Assembly (NCBI RefSeq): GCF_000421105.1 | Contig: NZ_ATWF01000001.1 | Location: forward strand, 1,026,930-1,090,929 | Length of the DNA stretch: 64,000 nt | Direction of reading: 5' to 3' | Source: Limisalsivibrio acetivorans | GTDB lineage: Bacteria > Chrysiogenota > Deferribacteres > Deferribacterales > Geovibrionaceae | Shown here: positions 7,960 through 17,049 of the stretch, one piece after another | Layout: every line of letters starts with the position of its first letter | Position numbering within the stretch: the stretch's first letter is position 1 | Notes under the pieces: model-generated | What the model was told of the DNA's origin: nothing | What the model saw: the letters and a program-made list of their open reading frames with translations, nothing else | Database searches by the model: none | Position numbers and translations under genes: made by a program

Positions 7960-10582
7960 GCATACCTTCCACTATTGCAGGTGCCGCCCCAAGAGCCTCA
8001 TCGGTTTTTTCGGGCTTCTTACCACCCGCCTGGGCCATATCGGGGCGTCCGCCACCGCCGCCGCCGGCAATGGAGGCAACCTCTTTGATAACGGAACCAG
8101 CTTTTATCTTATCGGTCAGATCCTTTGTAACTCCGCAGATAAAGGTAACCTTATTCTCATCGGCGGATGCCGCCAGAGCAACGCCGGACTTCATCTTATC
8201 CCTCGCCGTATCTATGAAGTTGCGAAGCGCATCGGTGTCCGCTCCGTCCATCCTCGCAGTCAGGAGCTTAACACCCTTAACCTCAATAACATTCTTGAGC
8301 AGGTCATCCGCCTTGGAGGAGTTGAGCCTGTCGTTAAGCTTCCTTATCTCACGCTCCTGTTTCCTGATGGTTTCGTTAAGCTCGTCCACCCTGTTCTCAA
8401 CGCTGTCCACAGAGCTTTTGAGTGATAGGGAGAGCTGCTTAAGGACACGGTCGTTCTTCATGACATAATCCACAGCCGATTTGCCTGTGAGTGCTTCTAT
8501 ACGCCTGATACCAGAGGCAACGGAGGTTTCGGAGATTATCTTGAAAAGACCGATGTCACCCGTTCTGTCGACGTGGCATCCTCCGCAGAGCTCAAGGCTG
8601 AAACCGGGAACCTCCACCACACGCACAGTATCGCCGTACTTCTCACCGAAGAGCGCCATAGCACCCTTCTCCATGGCGGATTCGATGCTCTCCTCCGTGG
8701 CAGCAACGCCGCTGTTTACCATAACACGCTCATTCACAAGTGCCTCAATACGCTCGATCTCTTCGGGGGTTACCTGAGCGAAATGGGTGAAATCAAACCG
8801 GAGCCTGTCCGGTGAAACAAGGGAGCCCGCCTGACGAACATGATCGCCGAGGACTGTCTGCAAAGCCTTATGGAGAAGGTGGGTCGCCGTATGGTTGCGC
8901 TCGGTGGCGGCTCTCGCCTCCTCGTCCACACTGGCTGTTACCTCTTCACCCACGGCAATGCTTCCAAGCTCTATTTTACCCGTATGAACGATGAGCCCGT
9001 CACCGTATCTCTTTGTATCCTTAACCCTAAAAAGGGCGTTTTCTGTCTTTATGGTTCCGATATCTCCGGCCTGTCCTCCACCTTCTGCGTAGAAGGGAGT
9101 AGATTCCAGGACTAGCTCAGCCTCACCATCGGCCCTTTCGCTCCTCTCACCGTTTACGATGATAGATTTCACCACCGTTTGACGTTCAAGGTCGCTGTAC
9201 CCGATAAACGGGGTTTGCTTAAGCTCGGAGGCGATATCGCTGTACACACCGGAAACAGATTCGTAGGCAGCGGAGCTCCATGACTTCTTCGCACGCTCCT
9301 GCTGTTCCGCCATCTCCTTGTTGAAACCTGTCATATCAAGGGCAAAGCCTGAGTCCTCCGCCATATCCTCAAGGAGGTCCACGGGGAAGCCGTAGGTATC
9401 ATAAAGGCGGAAGATCTCATTACCGGGGATCTCCTTCTTCTCGCCGTACTTCTCGAAAAGCTCGGCGATGAGCTTCATACCGATGGAGAGGGTCTTCCCG
9501 AACTGCTCCTCCTCGCTGGTAACAACCTTTTCGATGTAGCTTCTCTTGTCCGCAAGCTCGATGTAGTGACCCTTCATGAAGTCGATAACGAAACTGCACA
9601 CCTTATGGAAGAAGGTTCCTTCGAAACCGAGCATCTTGCCGTGGCGCATCGCCCTTCTCATAATACGGCGGAGGACGTAGCCCCTTCCTTCGTTGGAGGG
9701 CATTACGCCGTCGGCGATGAGGAAGGTTGCAGCCCTTGAATGGTCCGCTATAACACGCAGGGAGACGTCGTTGTCAGTATCTGCGCCGTACTTTATGCCG
9801 GCGAGTTCCGCCGTAAACTCGATAATAGGCTTTATGAGGTCCGTGTCGTAGTTGCTTGTGACCCCCTGAACAACGGAGGCTATACGCTCAAGCCCCATCC
9901 CTGTATCAATACTCGGCTTGGGCAGGGGTGTCATCTCACCGCTCTCATCACGGTTGAACTGCATGAAAACGAGGTTCCAAAGCTCGAGATGGCGATCGCA
10001 TTCGCAGTCACGGTCGCATTCGGGGCGTCTGCATCCAGTATGCTCGCCCTGGTCAATATGGATCTCCGAACAGGGGCCGCAGGGGCCTGTATCACCCATG
10101 GACCAGAAGTTGTCCTTCTCCCCCCGTCTTTCGATGTTCTCCTCGGCCACGCCGATAACATCACGCCATATCTCAAAGGCCTCTTCATCGTCTTTATATA
10201 TGGAAACGAACATCTTATCCGCAGGAAGCCCCACAACGTTCACAAGGAAATCCCAGCCGAACTTAATGGCGTCCTCCTTGAAGTAGTCGCCGAAGGAGAA
10301 GTTGCCGAGCATCTCAAAGAAGGTGTGATGCCTGGAGGTTCTGCCCACGTTCTCAAGGTCGTTATGCTTCCCGCCGGCTCTCACAACCTTCTGGCATGTG
10401 GTGGCCCTTGAGTATTCCCTCTTCTCACTTCCGAGAAAGGTATCCTTGAACTGGTTCATCCCTGCGTTTGCGAAAAGCAGTGTGGGGTCATTTTTAGGTA
10501 CAAGGGGGGAGGAGGGAACAATCTCATGCCCCTTGCTCTGAAAATATTCTAAAAACTTCTGTCTTATATCGCTTCCTGTCAT
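7952..10582 (-). CDS. alaS: Alanyl-tRNA synthetase
   Basis: A full-length 876-residue enzyme that charges tRNA-Ala. The class II aminoacylation core is at the N-terminus (GRTSRHHTFFEMLGNFSFGDY near residue 82-102). The editing domain carries HTATHLLH near residue 567 and the zinc-binding CGGCH near residue 665. A coiled-coil segment (about residues 720-760) leads to the C-terminal DHHA1-type domain with a glycine-rich GGGGGGRPDMAQAGG stretch. The ATG overlaps the upstream HNH gene by four bases. No T-box or other leader was found, and the promoter appears to lie before the HNH gene. Confidence 0.98.
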   Translation of the reverse strand: MTGSDIRQKFLEYFQSKGHEIVPSSPLVPKNDPTLLFANAGMNQFKDTFLGSEKREYSRATTCQKVVRAGGKHNDLENVGRTSRHHTFFEMLGNFSFGDYFKEDAIKFGWDFLVNVVGLPADKMFVSIYKDDEEAFEIWRDVIGVAEENIERRGEKDNFWSMGDTGPCGPCSEIHIDQGEHTGCRRPECDRDCECDRHLELWNLVFMQFNRDESGEMTPLPKPSIDTGMGLERIASVVQGVTSNYDTDLIKPIIEFTAELAGIKYGADTDNDVSLRVIADHSRAATFLIADGVMPSNEGRGYVLRRIMRRAMRHGKMLGFEGTFFHKVCSFVIDFMKGHYIELADKRSYIEKVVTSEEEQFGKTLSIGMKLIAELFEKYGEKKEIPGNEIFRLYDTYGFPVDLLEDMAEDSGFALDMTGFNKEMAEQQERAKKSWSSAAYESVSGVYSDIASELKQTPFIGYSDLERQTVVKSIIVNGERSERADGEAELVLESTPFYAEGGGQAGDIGTIKTENALFRVKDTKRYGDGLIVHTGKIELGSIAVGEEVTASVDEEARAATERNHTATHLLHKALQTVLGDHVRQAGSLVSPDRLRFDFTHFAQVTPEEIERIEALVNERVMVNSGVAATEESIESAMEKGAMALFGEKYGDTVRVVEVPGFSLELCGGCHVDRTGDIGLFKIISETSVASGIRRIEALTGKSAVDYVMKNDRVLKQLSLSLKSSVDSVENRVDELNETIRKQEREIRKLNDRLNSSKADDLLKNVIEVKGVKLLTARMDGADTDALRNFIDTARDKMKSGVALAASADENKVTFICGVTKDLTDKIKAGSVIKEVASIAGGGGGGRPDMAQAGGKKPEKTDEALGAAPAIVEGMLG

Positions 10583-10890
10583 TCTTCCTTCTCCTCATTT
10601 CCAAGGGCGTTAAGGTACTCCTCCCACTCAGTGGGGAGCATATATTTCTTTTTTGAATTGCATTCCTTACAGGAGGGTACAACATTCCCCTTTGTGCTTG
10701 TTCCGCCTCTGGCGAGGGGTACGACATGGTCCATCGTAAGCTCATCTGGTCTGAAACTGCATCCGCAGTAATGGCACACACCAGCATCGACCTTCTGTTT
10801 CCACCATTGTTTACGGCGCAGAAGCCTGGCCTTTTCCTTCTCTTTTTTTATGTGTTTATCGTCCGCAGCATCAAAGAATATTGAATCCAT
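10579..10890 (-). CDS. Small HNH endonuclease-domain protein
   Basis: A 103-residue protein made of a basic N-terminal helix (KKEKEKARLLRRKQWWKQK) and one HNH domain: CxxC zinc knuckle (CHYC), the DH pair in TMDHVVP, the Asn in KGNVVPSC, then CKECN. All metal-binding positions appear present, so nuclease activity is plausible. It is the first gene of the operon with alaS, overlapping it by four bases. Small stand-alone HNH proteins of this type are widespread and mostly uncharacterised; a role in DNA or RNA repair, or as a homing remnant, cannot be told from sequence. Confidence 0.8.
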   Translation of the reverse strand: MDSIFFDAADDKHIKKEKEKARLLRRKQWWKQKVDAGVCHYCGCSFRPDELTMDHVVPLARGGTSTKGNVVPSCKECNSKKKYMLPTEWEEYLNALGNEEKEE

Positions 10891-11066
10891 AACCTATTCC
10901 GGTGACCGTAGAGTATAGGATACAGAATATTCAATATCAATACAATAATGCAAAAGAATTACATATTTTCTACACATTTTTTGTCATTTTTTATGGAATA
11001 TCGTTCTAAATTCATTTAGTATTCATTTGCTTAAAAGCACAGCAACAAGCAATTTCTGGAGGGTAT

Positions 11067-12656
11067 ATGAAAACTGAGCGCACAGGGCTTGAGGAGTACG
11101 GGTTCACGAACCTTTCCCGTATCCACTGGAACCTGCCCACACCTGCACTTTATGAGCAGATCATAAATCGTAATGAAGGAATGCTCGCTCATCTCGGACC
11201 CGTGGTTGTCCGCACAGGACACCACACAGGACGCTCCCCCAACGATAAGTTCGTTGTGGACGAGCCGGAAACAACTAACGATGTGTACTGGTCCAAGGAG
11301 AACAAAAAGTTCACCGAGGAACAGTTCGACAAGCTTCTCGGCAAGATGGCCTCATACCTGCAGACAAAAGAGGTCTTCGTTCAGGAATGCTACGCAGGAG
11401 CAGACGAGGACACAAGGCTTAAGGTCAGGGTTGTAACAGAAAACGCATGGCACAGCATGTTTGCCAGAAACATGTTCATCCGTGAGAAGGACGTAAACAA
11501 GCTTGACGAGTTCCAGCCCGATTTCACCGTTGTTGACTGCCCCAGATTCCACGCCGACCCCGAAACCGACGGCACCAACTCCGAAACTTTCATCATAATC
11601 AACTTCAAGCGCAGAATGGTTATAATCGGCGGAACAAGCTATGCGGGGGAGATCAAAAAATCTATCTTCACCGTTATGAACTACCTTCTCCCCAAGAACG
11701 ATGTAATGAGCATGCACTGCTCCGCAAACATCGGCGAAGAGGGCGACACAGCCATCTTCTTCGGCCTTTCCGGAACAGGAAAAACAACCCTCTCCACCGA
11801 CCCCGAGCGATATCTCATCGGGGATGATGAACACGGCTGGAATGAATCCGGCGTTTTCAACATCGAAGGTGGATGCTATGCGAAGGTTATCAAACTCTCC
11901 GCAGAAGCAGAGCCCGATATATATGAATGTACAAGGAAATTCGGCACAGTCCTTGAGAATGTCATGGTAGATTCCAGAGGCAGAAGCATCGACCTTGATG
12001 ATGACTCCCTCACAGAAAACACCAGAGCCTCCTACCCCATCACCCATCTCCCCAAGATTGTGGAGAGCGGCAAGGGTGGACACCCCGACAACATCATTTT
12101 CCTTACCTATGATGCCTTCGGCGTTCTCCCCCCTGTTTCCAAACTGAGCATCGAGCAGGCGATGTATCACTTCATATCAGGCTACACAGCCAAGGTTGCC
12201 GGTACTGAGAAGGGAGTTACCGAACCCAAGGCTGTTTTCTCCGCATGCTTCGGAGCACCTTTTATGGTTTGGCACCCCTCTGTTTATGCAAAGCTCCTCG
12301 GCGAGAAGGTGAGAGCGAAGGGGGCCCAGTGCTGGCTGGTTAATACAGGCCTCACAGGCGGCCCCTACGGCGTTGGAAAACGTTTTGCCATCAAGTATAC
12401 CAGAGCTATCATCAAGGCTATCCTCAGCGGCGAACTCGCAAGCGGAAAGTTCACCACAGACCCCGAGTTCGGGTTCGGCATACCCGAGCATATCTCAGGC
12501 GTTCCCGAGGAAGCACTCGACCCCAGTAACGGATGGTCTAGCAGAGCGGACTACGATGCTAAGCTCAAGGAACTTGCCGGCAAGTTCGCAGAGAATATCA
12601 AACGATTCGAAGAGGGAATGGACCCCGAGATCCTCAAAGGCGGACCCACCCTTTAA
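11067..12656 (+). CDS. pckA: Phosphoenolpyruvate carboxykinase (ATP)
   Basis: A 529-residue enzyme of the ATP-dependent class, converting oxaloacetate to phosphoenolpyruvate and CO2. The kinase-1a (P-loop) motif GLSGTGKTTLS lies near residue 233-243, followed by the metal-binding LIGDDEHGW region. RTGHHTGRSPNDKF near the N-terminus is the substrate-binding signature. The ATG has GGAGG eight bases upstream. It is a monocistronic unit running away from the HNH-alaS operon and followed by a palindrome-rich non-coding patch. With pyruvate carboxylase elsewhere in the window it forms the anaplerotic/gluconeogenic node. Confidence 0.97.
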   Translation: MKTERTGLEEYGFTNLSRIHWNLPTPALYEQIINRNEGMLAHLGPVVVRTGHHTGRSPNDKFVVDEPETTNDVYWSKENKKFTEEQFDKLLGKMASYLQTKEVFVQECYAGADEDTRLKVRVVTENAWHSMFARNMFIREKDVNKLDEFQPDFTVVDCPRFHADPETDGTNSETFIIINFKRRMVIIGGTSYAGEIKKSIFTVMNYLLPKNDVMSMHCSANIGEEGDTAIFFGLSGTGKTTLSTDPERYLIGDDEHGWNESGVFNIEGGCYAKVIKLSAEAEPDIYECTRKFGTVLENVMVDSRGRSIDLDDDSLTENTRASYPITHLPKIVESGKGGHPDNIIFLTYDAFGVLPPVSKLSIEQAMYHFISGYTAKVAGTEKGVTEPKAVFSACFGAPFMVWHPSVYAKLLGEKVRAKGAQCWLVNTGLTGGPYGVGKRFAIKYTRAIIKAILSGELASGKFTTDPEFGFGIPEHISGVPEEALDPSNGWSSRADYDAKLKELAGKFAENIKRFEEGMDPEILKGGPTL

Positions 12657-12710
12657 TGGCTATAATATTTGAACTATTTGAATAATTTCCCATCCATGGA
12701 AATTATTCTG

Positions 12711-12751
12711 TTGTTCGAGCAAGGAAACCTTGCTCTCTCGCACTTCCGGCT
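12711..12751 (+). repeat. Left copy of a 41-bp inverted repeat
   Basis: This block (starting TTGTTCGAGC and ending ACTTCCGGCT) recurs in reverse orientation at 13435-13475 with 35 of 41 positions identical; the differences are concentrated in the central hairpin loop region. The left copy itself folds into a perfect 8-bp stem, GAGCAAGG-AAA-CCTTGCTC. Confidence 0.8.
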
Positions 12752-12784
12752 ATGTGAATTGAGCAAAGCCCAATTCAGCTTCGC

Positions 12785-12814
12785 CTTCAGGGCTCCCATC
12801 CGTGGGAGCCTATT
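12785..12814 (+). repeat. 30-bp direct repeat, copy 1
   Basis: An exact 30-base block beginning CTTCAGGGCTCCCATCC. It contains the perfect 8-bp hairpin GGCTCCCA-TCCG-TGGGAGCC. The identical second copy begins 140 bases downstream. Confidence 0.9.
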
Positions 12815-12817
12815 TTT

Positions 12818-12849
12818 ATCTGGGAAATTCATCATCCTGAGAATTTCCC
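12818..12849 (+). repeat. 32-bp direct repeat, copy 1
   Basis: An exact 32-base block beginning ATCTGGGAAATTCATC, containing the 9-bp inverted repeat GGGAAATTC ... GAATTTCCC around a 10-base loop. The second copy is at 13392-13423. Confidence 0.9.
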
Positions 12850-12924
12850 TGCCGCTACGCTTGGCAAAGCCTTCGCTTCGCTTACTTCCGTTACAGAATA
12901 TGAAGCTTAGCTCCATATTCTTCA

Positions 12925-12954
12925 CTTCAGGGCTCCCATCCGTGGGAGCCTATT
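12925..12954 (+). repeat. 30-bp direct repeat, copy 2
   Basis: Identical to 12785-12814, including the GGCTCCCA-TCCG-TGGGAGCC hairpin. The flanks of the two copies differ, so the repeat is a discrete unit rather than part of a longer duplication. Confidence 0.9.
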
Positions 12955-13391
12955 AGGTAGCAACCTTCATCGTCAGGATTGAATCGAGCTGGCTATAATG
13001 TTTACACTCAAGAGAAAACAACGTGAAACGTGAAAAGGTGTATCGACTAGATGGCTACTAGTAGCCCACAACCAGTTTTGTCACAAATGCTCTTAATCTT
13101 CCCCGAATGTTTTACAGCCGAATGAACTCTTTTGGAACCGCCCGGAAGTTTTGGCCGCACGTGACAGATGAGTTAATATTAAATGCTGAACACTTTAATG
13201 TGTGAAGTGCGGTTACACTCCTCAGCATCAGCAAAACTTCAGGTGGAAAAAGAGTGAAATGAGGGCACCGCCATCACTTACGAATTTATGAATATAAATG
13301 AGTAACAATGGGAGCTGTAAAACCCTGAGGGAAAGGTTTTGCATACTTTTGCGCCAAAAGTATGGCGTGCTTTAGCACGAAATCTAAATGA

Positions 13392-13423
13392 ATCTGGGAA
13401 ATTCATCATCCTGAGAATTTCCC
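13392..13423 (+). repeat. 32-bp direct repeat, copy 2
   Basis: Identical to 12818-12849 and in the same orientation. Here the hairpin extends to 11 bp because CT precedes and AG follows the core. Confidence 0.9.
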
Positions 13424-13434
13424 AGATATATCGC

Positions 13435-13475
13435 AGCCGGAAGTACGAGAGAGCAGGCTTCCCCCGCTCGAACAA
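13435..13475 (-). repeat. Right copy of a 41-bp inverted repeat
   Basis: Reverse-complement partner of 12711-12751 (35/41 identical). Its central stem is degraded relative to the left copy. It ends 17 bases before the stop codon of the GGDEF gene. Confidence 0.8.
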
Positions 13476-13492
13476 CAATGGAATGAATATAA

Positions 13493-14773
13493 TCACACAA
13501 CCCTGTTCCGCCCCTCTTTCTTCGCCTGATAAAGACGGTCATCTGCGAGAGTGACAAGCTTCTCGTAGTCGTCCACCTCGTTCCTTGAAGCCACGCCGAA
13601 GCTGCTGGTAAGGCATCTGTCGAGACAACGGAAGTTGTGGTTTTCTTTGGTGAGTCTGAGTTTTTCAGCAAGGGTCTGGGCCCCTTCAATACCGGTATCC
13701 GGGAGCAGTATAACGAATTCTTCGCCACCATACCTTGCGAGGGTATCCGCACTGCGAACGGATGATTTTGCGAGTTCTGATATACCCTTAAGAACATCAT
13801 CGCCGCATTTATGACCGTAGTCATCGTTTATCGATTTAAAATGGTCCACATCGAACATAATCACAGCATACTCCGTACCGTTCCTCTTGAACCTCCCTTC
13901 TTCCTTGCTGATCGCCTCGTAGAAGTAACGGCGGTTAAAGAGGCCGGTCAGACCGTCTGTTATGGCCTGTGCCTTGAGGAGCCGGTTTTTCTCCTCCATG
14001 GAGTCGATGAGCTTTTTGTTGAGCAGATGCGCCCTAGTGCGCAGGAAAAACTCCTCTACATCAAAAGGTTTACGGAAGAAATCGTTAACACCCATGTAGA
14101 AAAGGCGGTTGCGAACCTCCCTGTCATCGGCCACAGTGAGGGCTATTATCGGAGAGGATTCCAGACCTCTGGTACTGCGTATCTCCTCCACAAGGTCTGC
14201 ACTTGTTGCACCCTTGCCCATGAAGTAGTCTATAAAGAAGATGTCTGGCCTTCGCTTACCTTCACGCATGCAGGTCATTGCATCTTCGATGGATCCGTAG
14301 CCCACTGTATCAAGCCCTATGCGCCTCAGCAGGCCTATAATAAAATTGCGCTGCAGCTTGCTGTCCTCTATAACACAGGCCTTCATCCCTGCAAATTCAG
14401 AAGATTTGGCAAAGTTTGTTATATTTTTAAGGAAGGTTCCAAGCCCTTCCTTAACAGTGTTTTTATGGAAAAAACCGAAGGCCCCCGCCTGGAAGCATTT
14501 GGAGCGGACCTCCTCATTATTGTCGGAAGTGATTATCATTACTATAGTTTTTTCGAATGCTGGATTCTCCTTAATCTCACGGCAAAGGTCAAGACCAAGG
14601 CCGTCCGGCAGGTGCATATCAAGGGTTATAACATCCGGAACAAGCTCTGATAGTGATTCACGGGCAGTTTCAATATCCTCCGCCTCGGTAACTGTATATC
14701 CAAGACTTTCAAGCTCGTTTCTGATGTTTTTACGTACCAGTCTGCTGTCGTCAATGATCAGAGCGTATTCCAT
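13493..14773 (-). CDS. REC-REC-GGDEF response regulator, diguanylate cyclase
   Basis: A 426-residue PleD-like protein. The first receiver domain (about 1-120) has the acidic pair in IIDDS and the phospho-acceptor Asp in VITLDMHLPDG. The second (about 129-250) keeps the acceptor Asp in FFIDYFMG. The C-terminal GGDEF domain (about 265-426) carries an intact active site, RYGGEEF, and the inhibitory I-site RxxD in RSADTLARYGGEEF, so it should make cyclic di-GMP with product inhibition. The activating histidine kinase is not adjacent. It is the last gene on the dprA-topA-xer strand, 63 bases beyond the recombinase, and may have its own promoter. Confidence 0.95.
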   Translation of the reverse strand: MEYALIIDDSRLVRKNIRNELESLGYTVTEAEDIETARESLSELVPDVITLDMHLPDGLGLDLCREIKENPAFEKTIVMIITSDNNEEVRSKCFQAGAFGFFHKNTVKEGLGTFLKNITNFAKSSEFAGMKACVIEDSKLQRNFIIGLLRRIGLDTVGYGSIEDAMTCMREGKRRPDIFFIDYFMGKGATSADLVEEIRSTRGLESSPIIALTVADDREVRNRLFYMGVNDFFRKPFDVEEFFLRTRAHLLNKKLIDSMEEKNRLLKAQAITDGLTGLFNRRYFYEAISKEEGRFKRNGTEYAVIMFDVDHFKSINDDYGHKCGDDVLKGISELAKSSVRSADTLARYGGEEFVILLPDTGIEGAQTLAEKLRLTKENHNFRCLDRCLTSSFGVASRNEVDDYEKLVTLADDRLYQAKKEGRNRVV

Positions 14774-14836
14774 CTAATAAAGCCTCTTGTGTGTGGTTTT
14801 TAAGAATAATACCTAAAGAGTAATTTTTAGACAAGT

Positions 14837-15742
14837 CTAACGCTTGGCCTTTGGATGTGTTTCATCGTAGATTTTTAATAAATCAGACAAATTAAGATGG
14901 GTATACTTTTGGGTAGTGGAGAGTGATTCATGCCCAAGCAGCTGTTGTATGGTTCTGAGATCCGCTCCACCCTCCAGAAGATGCGTTGCAAAGGAATGCC
15001 GGAAGCTGTGGGGGGAGAAATCGAGGGGAAGGCCTGCCTGTTTGAGGTATTTATCCACCATACGCCTGATGGAACGGTCGGTGAGCCTTGATCCTAAACG
15101 ATTGATAAACAGTGCATCATCAAGGGGATACCGACCTTCTGCCGCCACATCGGGTCGCACAGAAATGTATTCCTTAATCATATCCACATGAAGGTCGGCC
15201 AGCGGAACTATCCGCTCCTTCTTACCCTTTCCCCGCACACGAATCCGCTTCCCTCCGGGATCGCAGTCGGATATATCCATTCCCGCCAGCTCAGAGACTC
15301 TAACCCCTGTACCGTACATAAGCTCCAGCATGAGAGCATCTCTAAGCCCTGAGGGTTCGCTCTGATCGGGAAGATCAAGCAAGGCCACAACATCGTCTAT
15401 ATTAAATACCTGGAACAGTTTTTTGTCTTTTCTGGGGAATTTAAGCATACGGGCGGGATTCTCTTCCAGAATACCTTTCTTTGACAGGAAGGTACAGAAG
15501 GACTTCACAGAGGAGAGCTTGCGCTCAATGGTGGATTTTGACAGTCCCCTGTCGTAGAGTTCGGCCATGAATCCCCGCAGCGTGAAGTAGTCCATATTCT
15601 TGGTGTCATTTATCTTTTCATCATCGAGGTAATTAAGAAGTTCGGCCAGGTCGCCGGAATATGCCTTTATGGTGTGCTCAGAGGAGCCCTTCTCGTTTCT
15701 GAGAAAGTTAAGGAAATCCGCAACCCCTCTCTCCGTATCCAA
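14837..15742 (-). CDS. xerC: XerC/XerD-type tyrosine recombinase
   Basis: A 301-residue integrase-family recombinase with the SAM-like N-terminal DNA-binding domain and a complete catalytic set: R148 (TGVRVSEL), a Lys in the GKGKKERIVPL hairpin, HSFRHSF (H245, R248), H271 and the nucleophile Y280 (TTQKYTHL). Length and lack of phage neighbours fit chromosome-dimer resolution at dif rather than a phage integrase. The start is TTG with GGAGG upstream, two bases after trmFO. The order dprA-topA-trmFO-xerC matches the well-known Bacillus cluster, which supports xerC over xerD. Confidence 0.9.
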   Translation of the reverse strand: MDTERGVADFLNFLRNEKGSSEHTIKAYSGDLAELLNYLDDEKINDTKNMDYFTLRGFMAELYDRGLSKSTIERKLSSVKSFCTFLSKKGILEENPARMLKFPRKDKKLFQVFNIDDVVALLDLPDQSEPSGLRDALMLELMYGTGVRVSELAGMDISDCDPGGKRIRVRGKGKKERIVPLADLHVDMIKEYISVRPDVAAEGRYPLDDALFINRLGSRLTDRSIRRMVDKYLKQAGLPLDFSPHSFRHSFATHLLEGGADLRTIQQLLGHESLSTTQKYTHLNLSDLLKIYDETHPKAKR

Positions 15743-15744
15743 GT

Positions 15745-17049
15745 CTATCCTCCGATGAAACTGCTCAGGCTCTCTATGGCCCGCTCCGCTGCTTTGCGTT
15801 TTTTAAGCTTCTTATCCTTTATTCTTTCGGGCAGGGGTGGGAGCATGCCAAAATGGAAGTTGCTGGGCACATATTTCTTACGCTTCTGCGCATACCTGTC
15901 CGTAACGAACCTGCCGAGGGAACCGAGCGCAGTATCCTCCGGAAAGGAAAGGGAATCCTTGCCTTCCAAGCGGTTTGCCAGATCGAATGCGGCTATAATC
16001 CCCGATGCGGCGGATTCGAGATATCCTTCCACGCCGGTCATCTGCCCTGCGAAGTAGAAGCCCTCTTCGTACCTGAACCTATCGTCCAGATTTCCAGGTG
16101 CATGAATGTACGTATTGCGGTGGATAGAGCCGTAGCGGAGGAACTCTGCATTCTCAAGACCGGGAATCATCCTGAACACACGCCTCTGCTCGCCGATCTT
16201 CATCTTGGTCTGAAAGCCCACAAGGTTATAGGCTGTGCCCTCGTCATTCTCCTTACGCAGCTGCAATACTGCATAGTAACGCTTATCTGTCTCCGGATGC
16301 TCAAGCCCCACGGGCTTCATCGGTCCGAAAACAAGGGTCTTCCGCCCACGGGAGGCCATCTCCTCCACGGGCATGCACCCTTCGAAGACGTTCATCTTCT
16401 CAAAGTCACGGAACTCAACCTTCTCCGCTTCCATAAGGGCATCGTAGAAGGCGTTGTATTCATCCTCAGTGAGGGGGCAGTTTAGAAAATCAGGATCCCC
16501 TTTACCATAACGGCTCTTGAAGAAGCATTTATTCAGGTCAACGGATTCGAAATCCACAATGGGTGCAATGGCATCGAAGAAATACAGGCCGCCGCCGAAG
16601 AGCCCTTTGACCTTCTCTGCCAGGGTATCGGATGTCAGCGGACCGCTTGCCATAATAAGAGGACGGTCGGAGGGGATATCGGTAACCTCTTCTCGTATAA
16701 CCTCAATATTGGCACACCCTTCGATCTCATTTGTGACATACTCCCCAAAGGCATCCCTGTTAACTGCGAGGGAGCCTCCTGCAGGCACACGACAGGCCTT
16801 CCCCGCACGGACAACGAGGCTGTCCATCATCTCCATCTCCGCCTTGAGAAGCCCCGCTCCCGTGTCCAGGCCTTCGGCCTTAAGGGAGTTTGAGCATACC
16901 AGCTCACCGAACATCGCCGATTCATGGGCGGGAGTGTTCACATGGGGACGCATCTCGTACAAACGAACGGAATGCCCCCTGCGGGCTAAATGAAGAGCGG
17001 CCTCACATCCAGCAAGGCCGCCCCCGATTATCGTTATAAAGTTATTCAT
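15745..17049 (-). CDS. trmFO: tRNA (uracil-5)-methyltransferase TrmFO, folate/FAD dependent
   Basis: A 434-residue flavoprotein that makes 5-methyluridine-54 in the tRNA T-loop using methylene-tetrahydrofolate. The N-terminal FAD motif GGGLAGCEAA is followed by the family signature ARRGHSVRLYEMRP. The downstream TPAHES, the cysteine-bearing ELVCSNSLKAE block and the C-terminal GQMTGVEGYLESAASGI block are all typical of TrmFO and separate it from GidA/MnmG, which is about 200 residues longer. It overlaps topA by four bases and is followed by xerC. Confidence 0.96.
   Translation of the reverse strand: MNNFITIIGGGLAGCEAALHLARRGHSVRLYEMRPHVNTPAHESAMFGELVCSNSLKAEGLDTGAGLLKAEMEMMDSLVVRAGKACRVPAGGSLAVNRDAFGEYVTNEIEGCANIEVIREEVTDIPSDRPLIMASGPLTSDTLAEKVKGLFGGGLYFFDAIAPIVDFESVDLNKCFFKSRYGKGDPDFLNCPLTEDEYNAFYDALMEAEKVEFRDFEKMNVFEGCMPVEEMASRGRKTLVFGPMKPVGLEHPETDKRYYAVLQLRKENDEGTAYNLVGFQTKMKIGEQRRVFRMIPGLENAEFLRYGSIHRNTYIHAPGNLDDRFRYEEGFYFAGQMTGVEGYLESAASGIIAAFDLANRLEGKDSLSFPEDTALGSLGRFVTDRYAQKRKKYVPSNFHFGMLPPLPERIKDKKLKKRKAAERAIESLSSFIGG

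Larger units (their letters stand above)
12657..13492. repeat. 836-bp non-coding patch of palindromes and repeated blocks
   Basis: Between the convergent pckA and GGDEF genes lies an unusually long gap with no supportable gene. It holds at least eight hairpin-forming palindromes: AATAATTTCC/GGAAATTATT (12681-12707), GAGCAAGG/CCTTGCTC (12717-12735), TGAATTG/CAATTCA (12755-12777), GGCTCCCA/TGGGAGCC twice, GGGAAATTC/GAATTTCCC twice, AGAATATG/CATATTCT (12895-12920), CATACTTTTG/CAAAAGTATG (13341-13363), and the palindrome GGCTACTAGTAGCC (about 13053-13066). Several blocks recur as direct or inverted copies, listed separately. It could be a graveyard of REP/MITE-like elements; the outer 41-bp inverted pair would delimit a 765-bp element with no transposase. 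Confidence 0.75.

Noticed and set aside
14837-15742. Phage or island integrase
   Set aside because: The gene sits in a conserved housekeeping cluster with no tRNA, att site or mobile genes nearby.
15745-17049. GidA/MnmG
   Set aside because: Length of 434 residues and the TrmFO-specific blocks exclude MnmG, which is about 630 residues.
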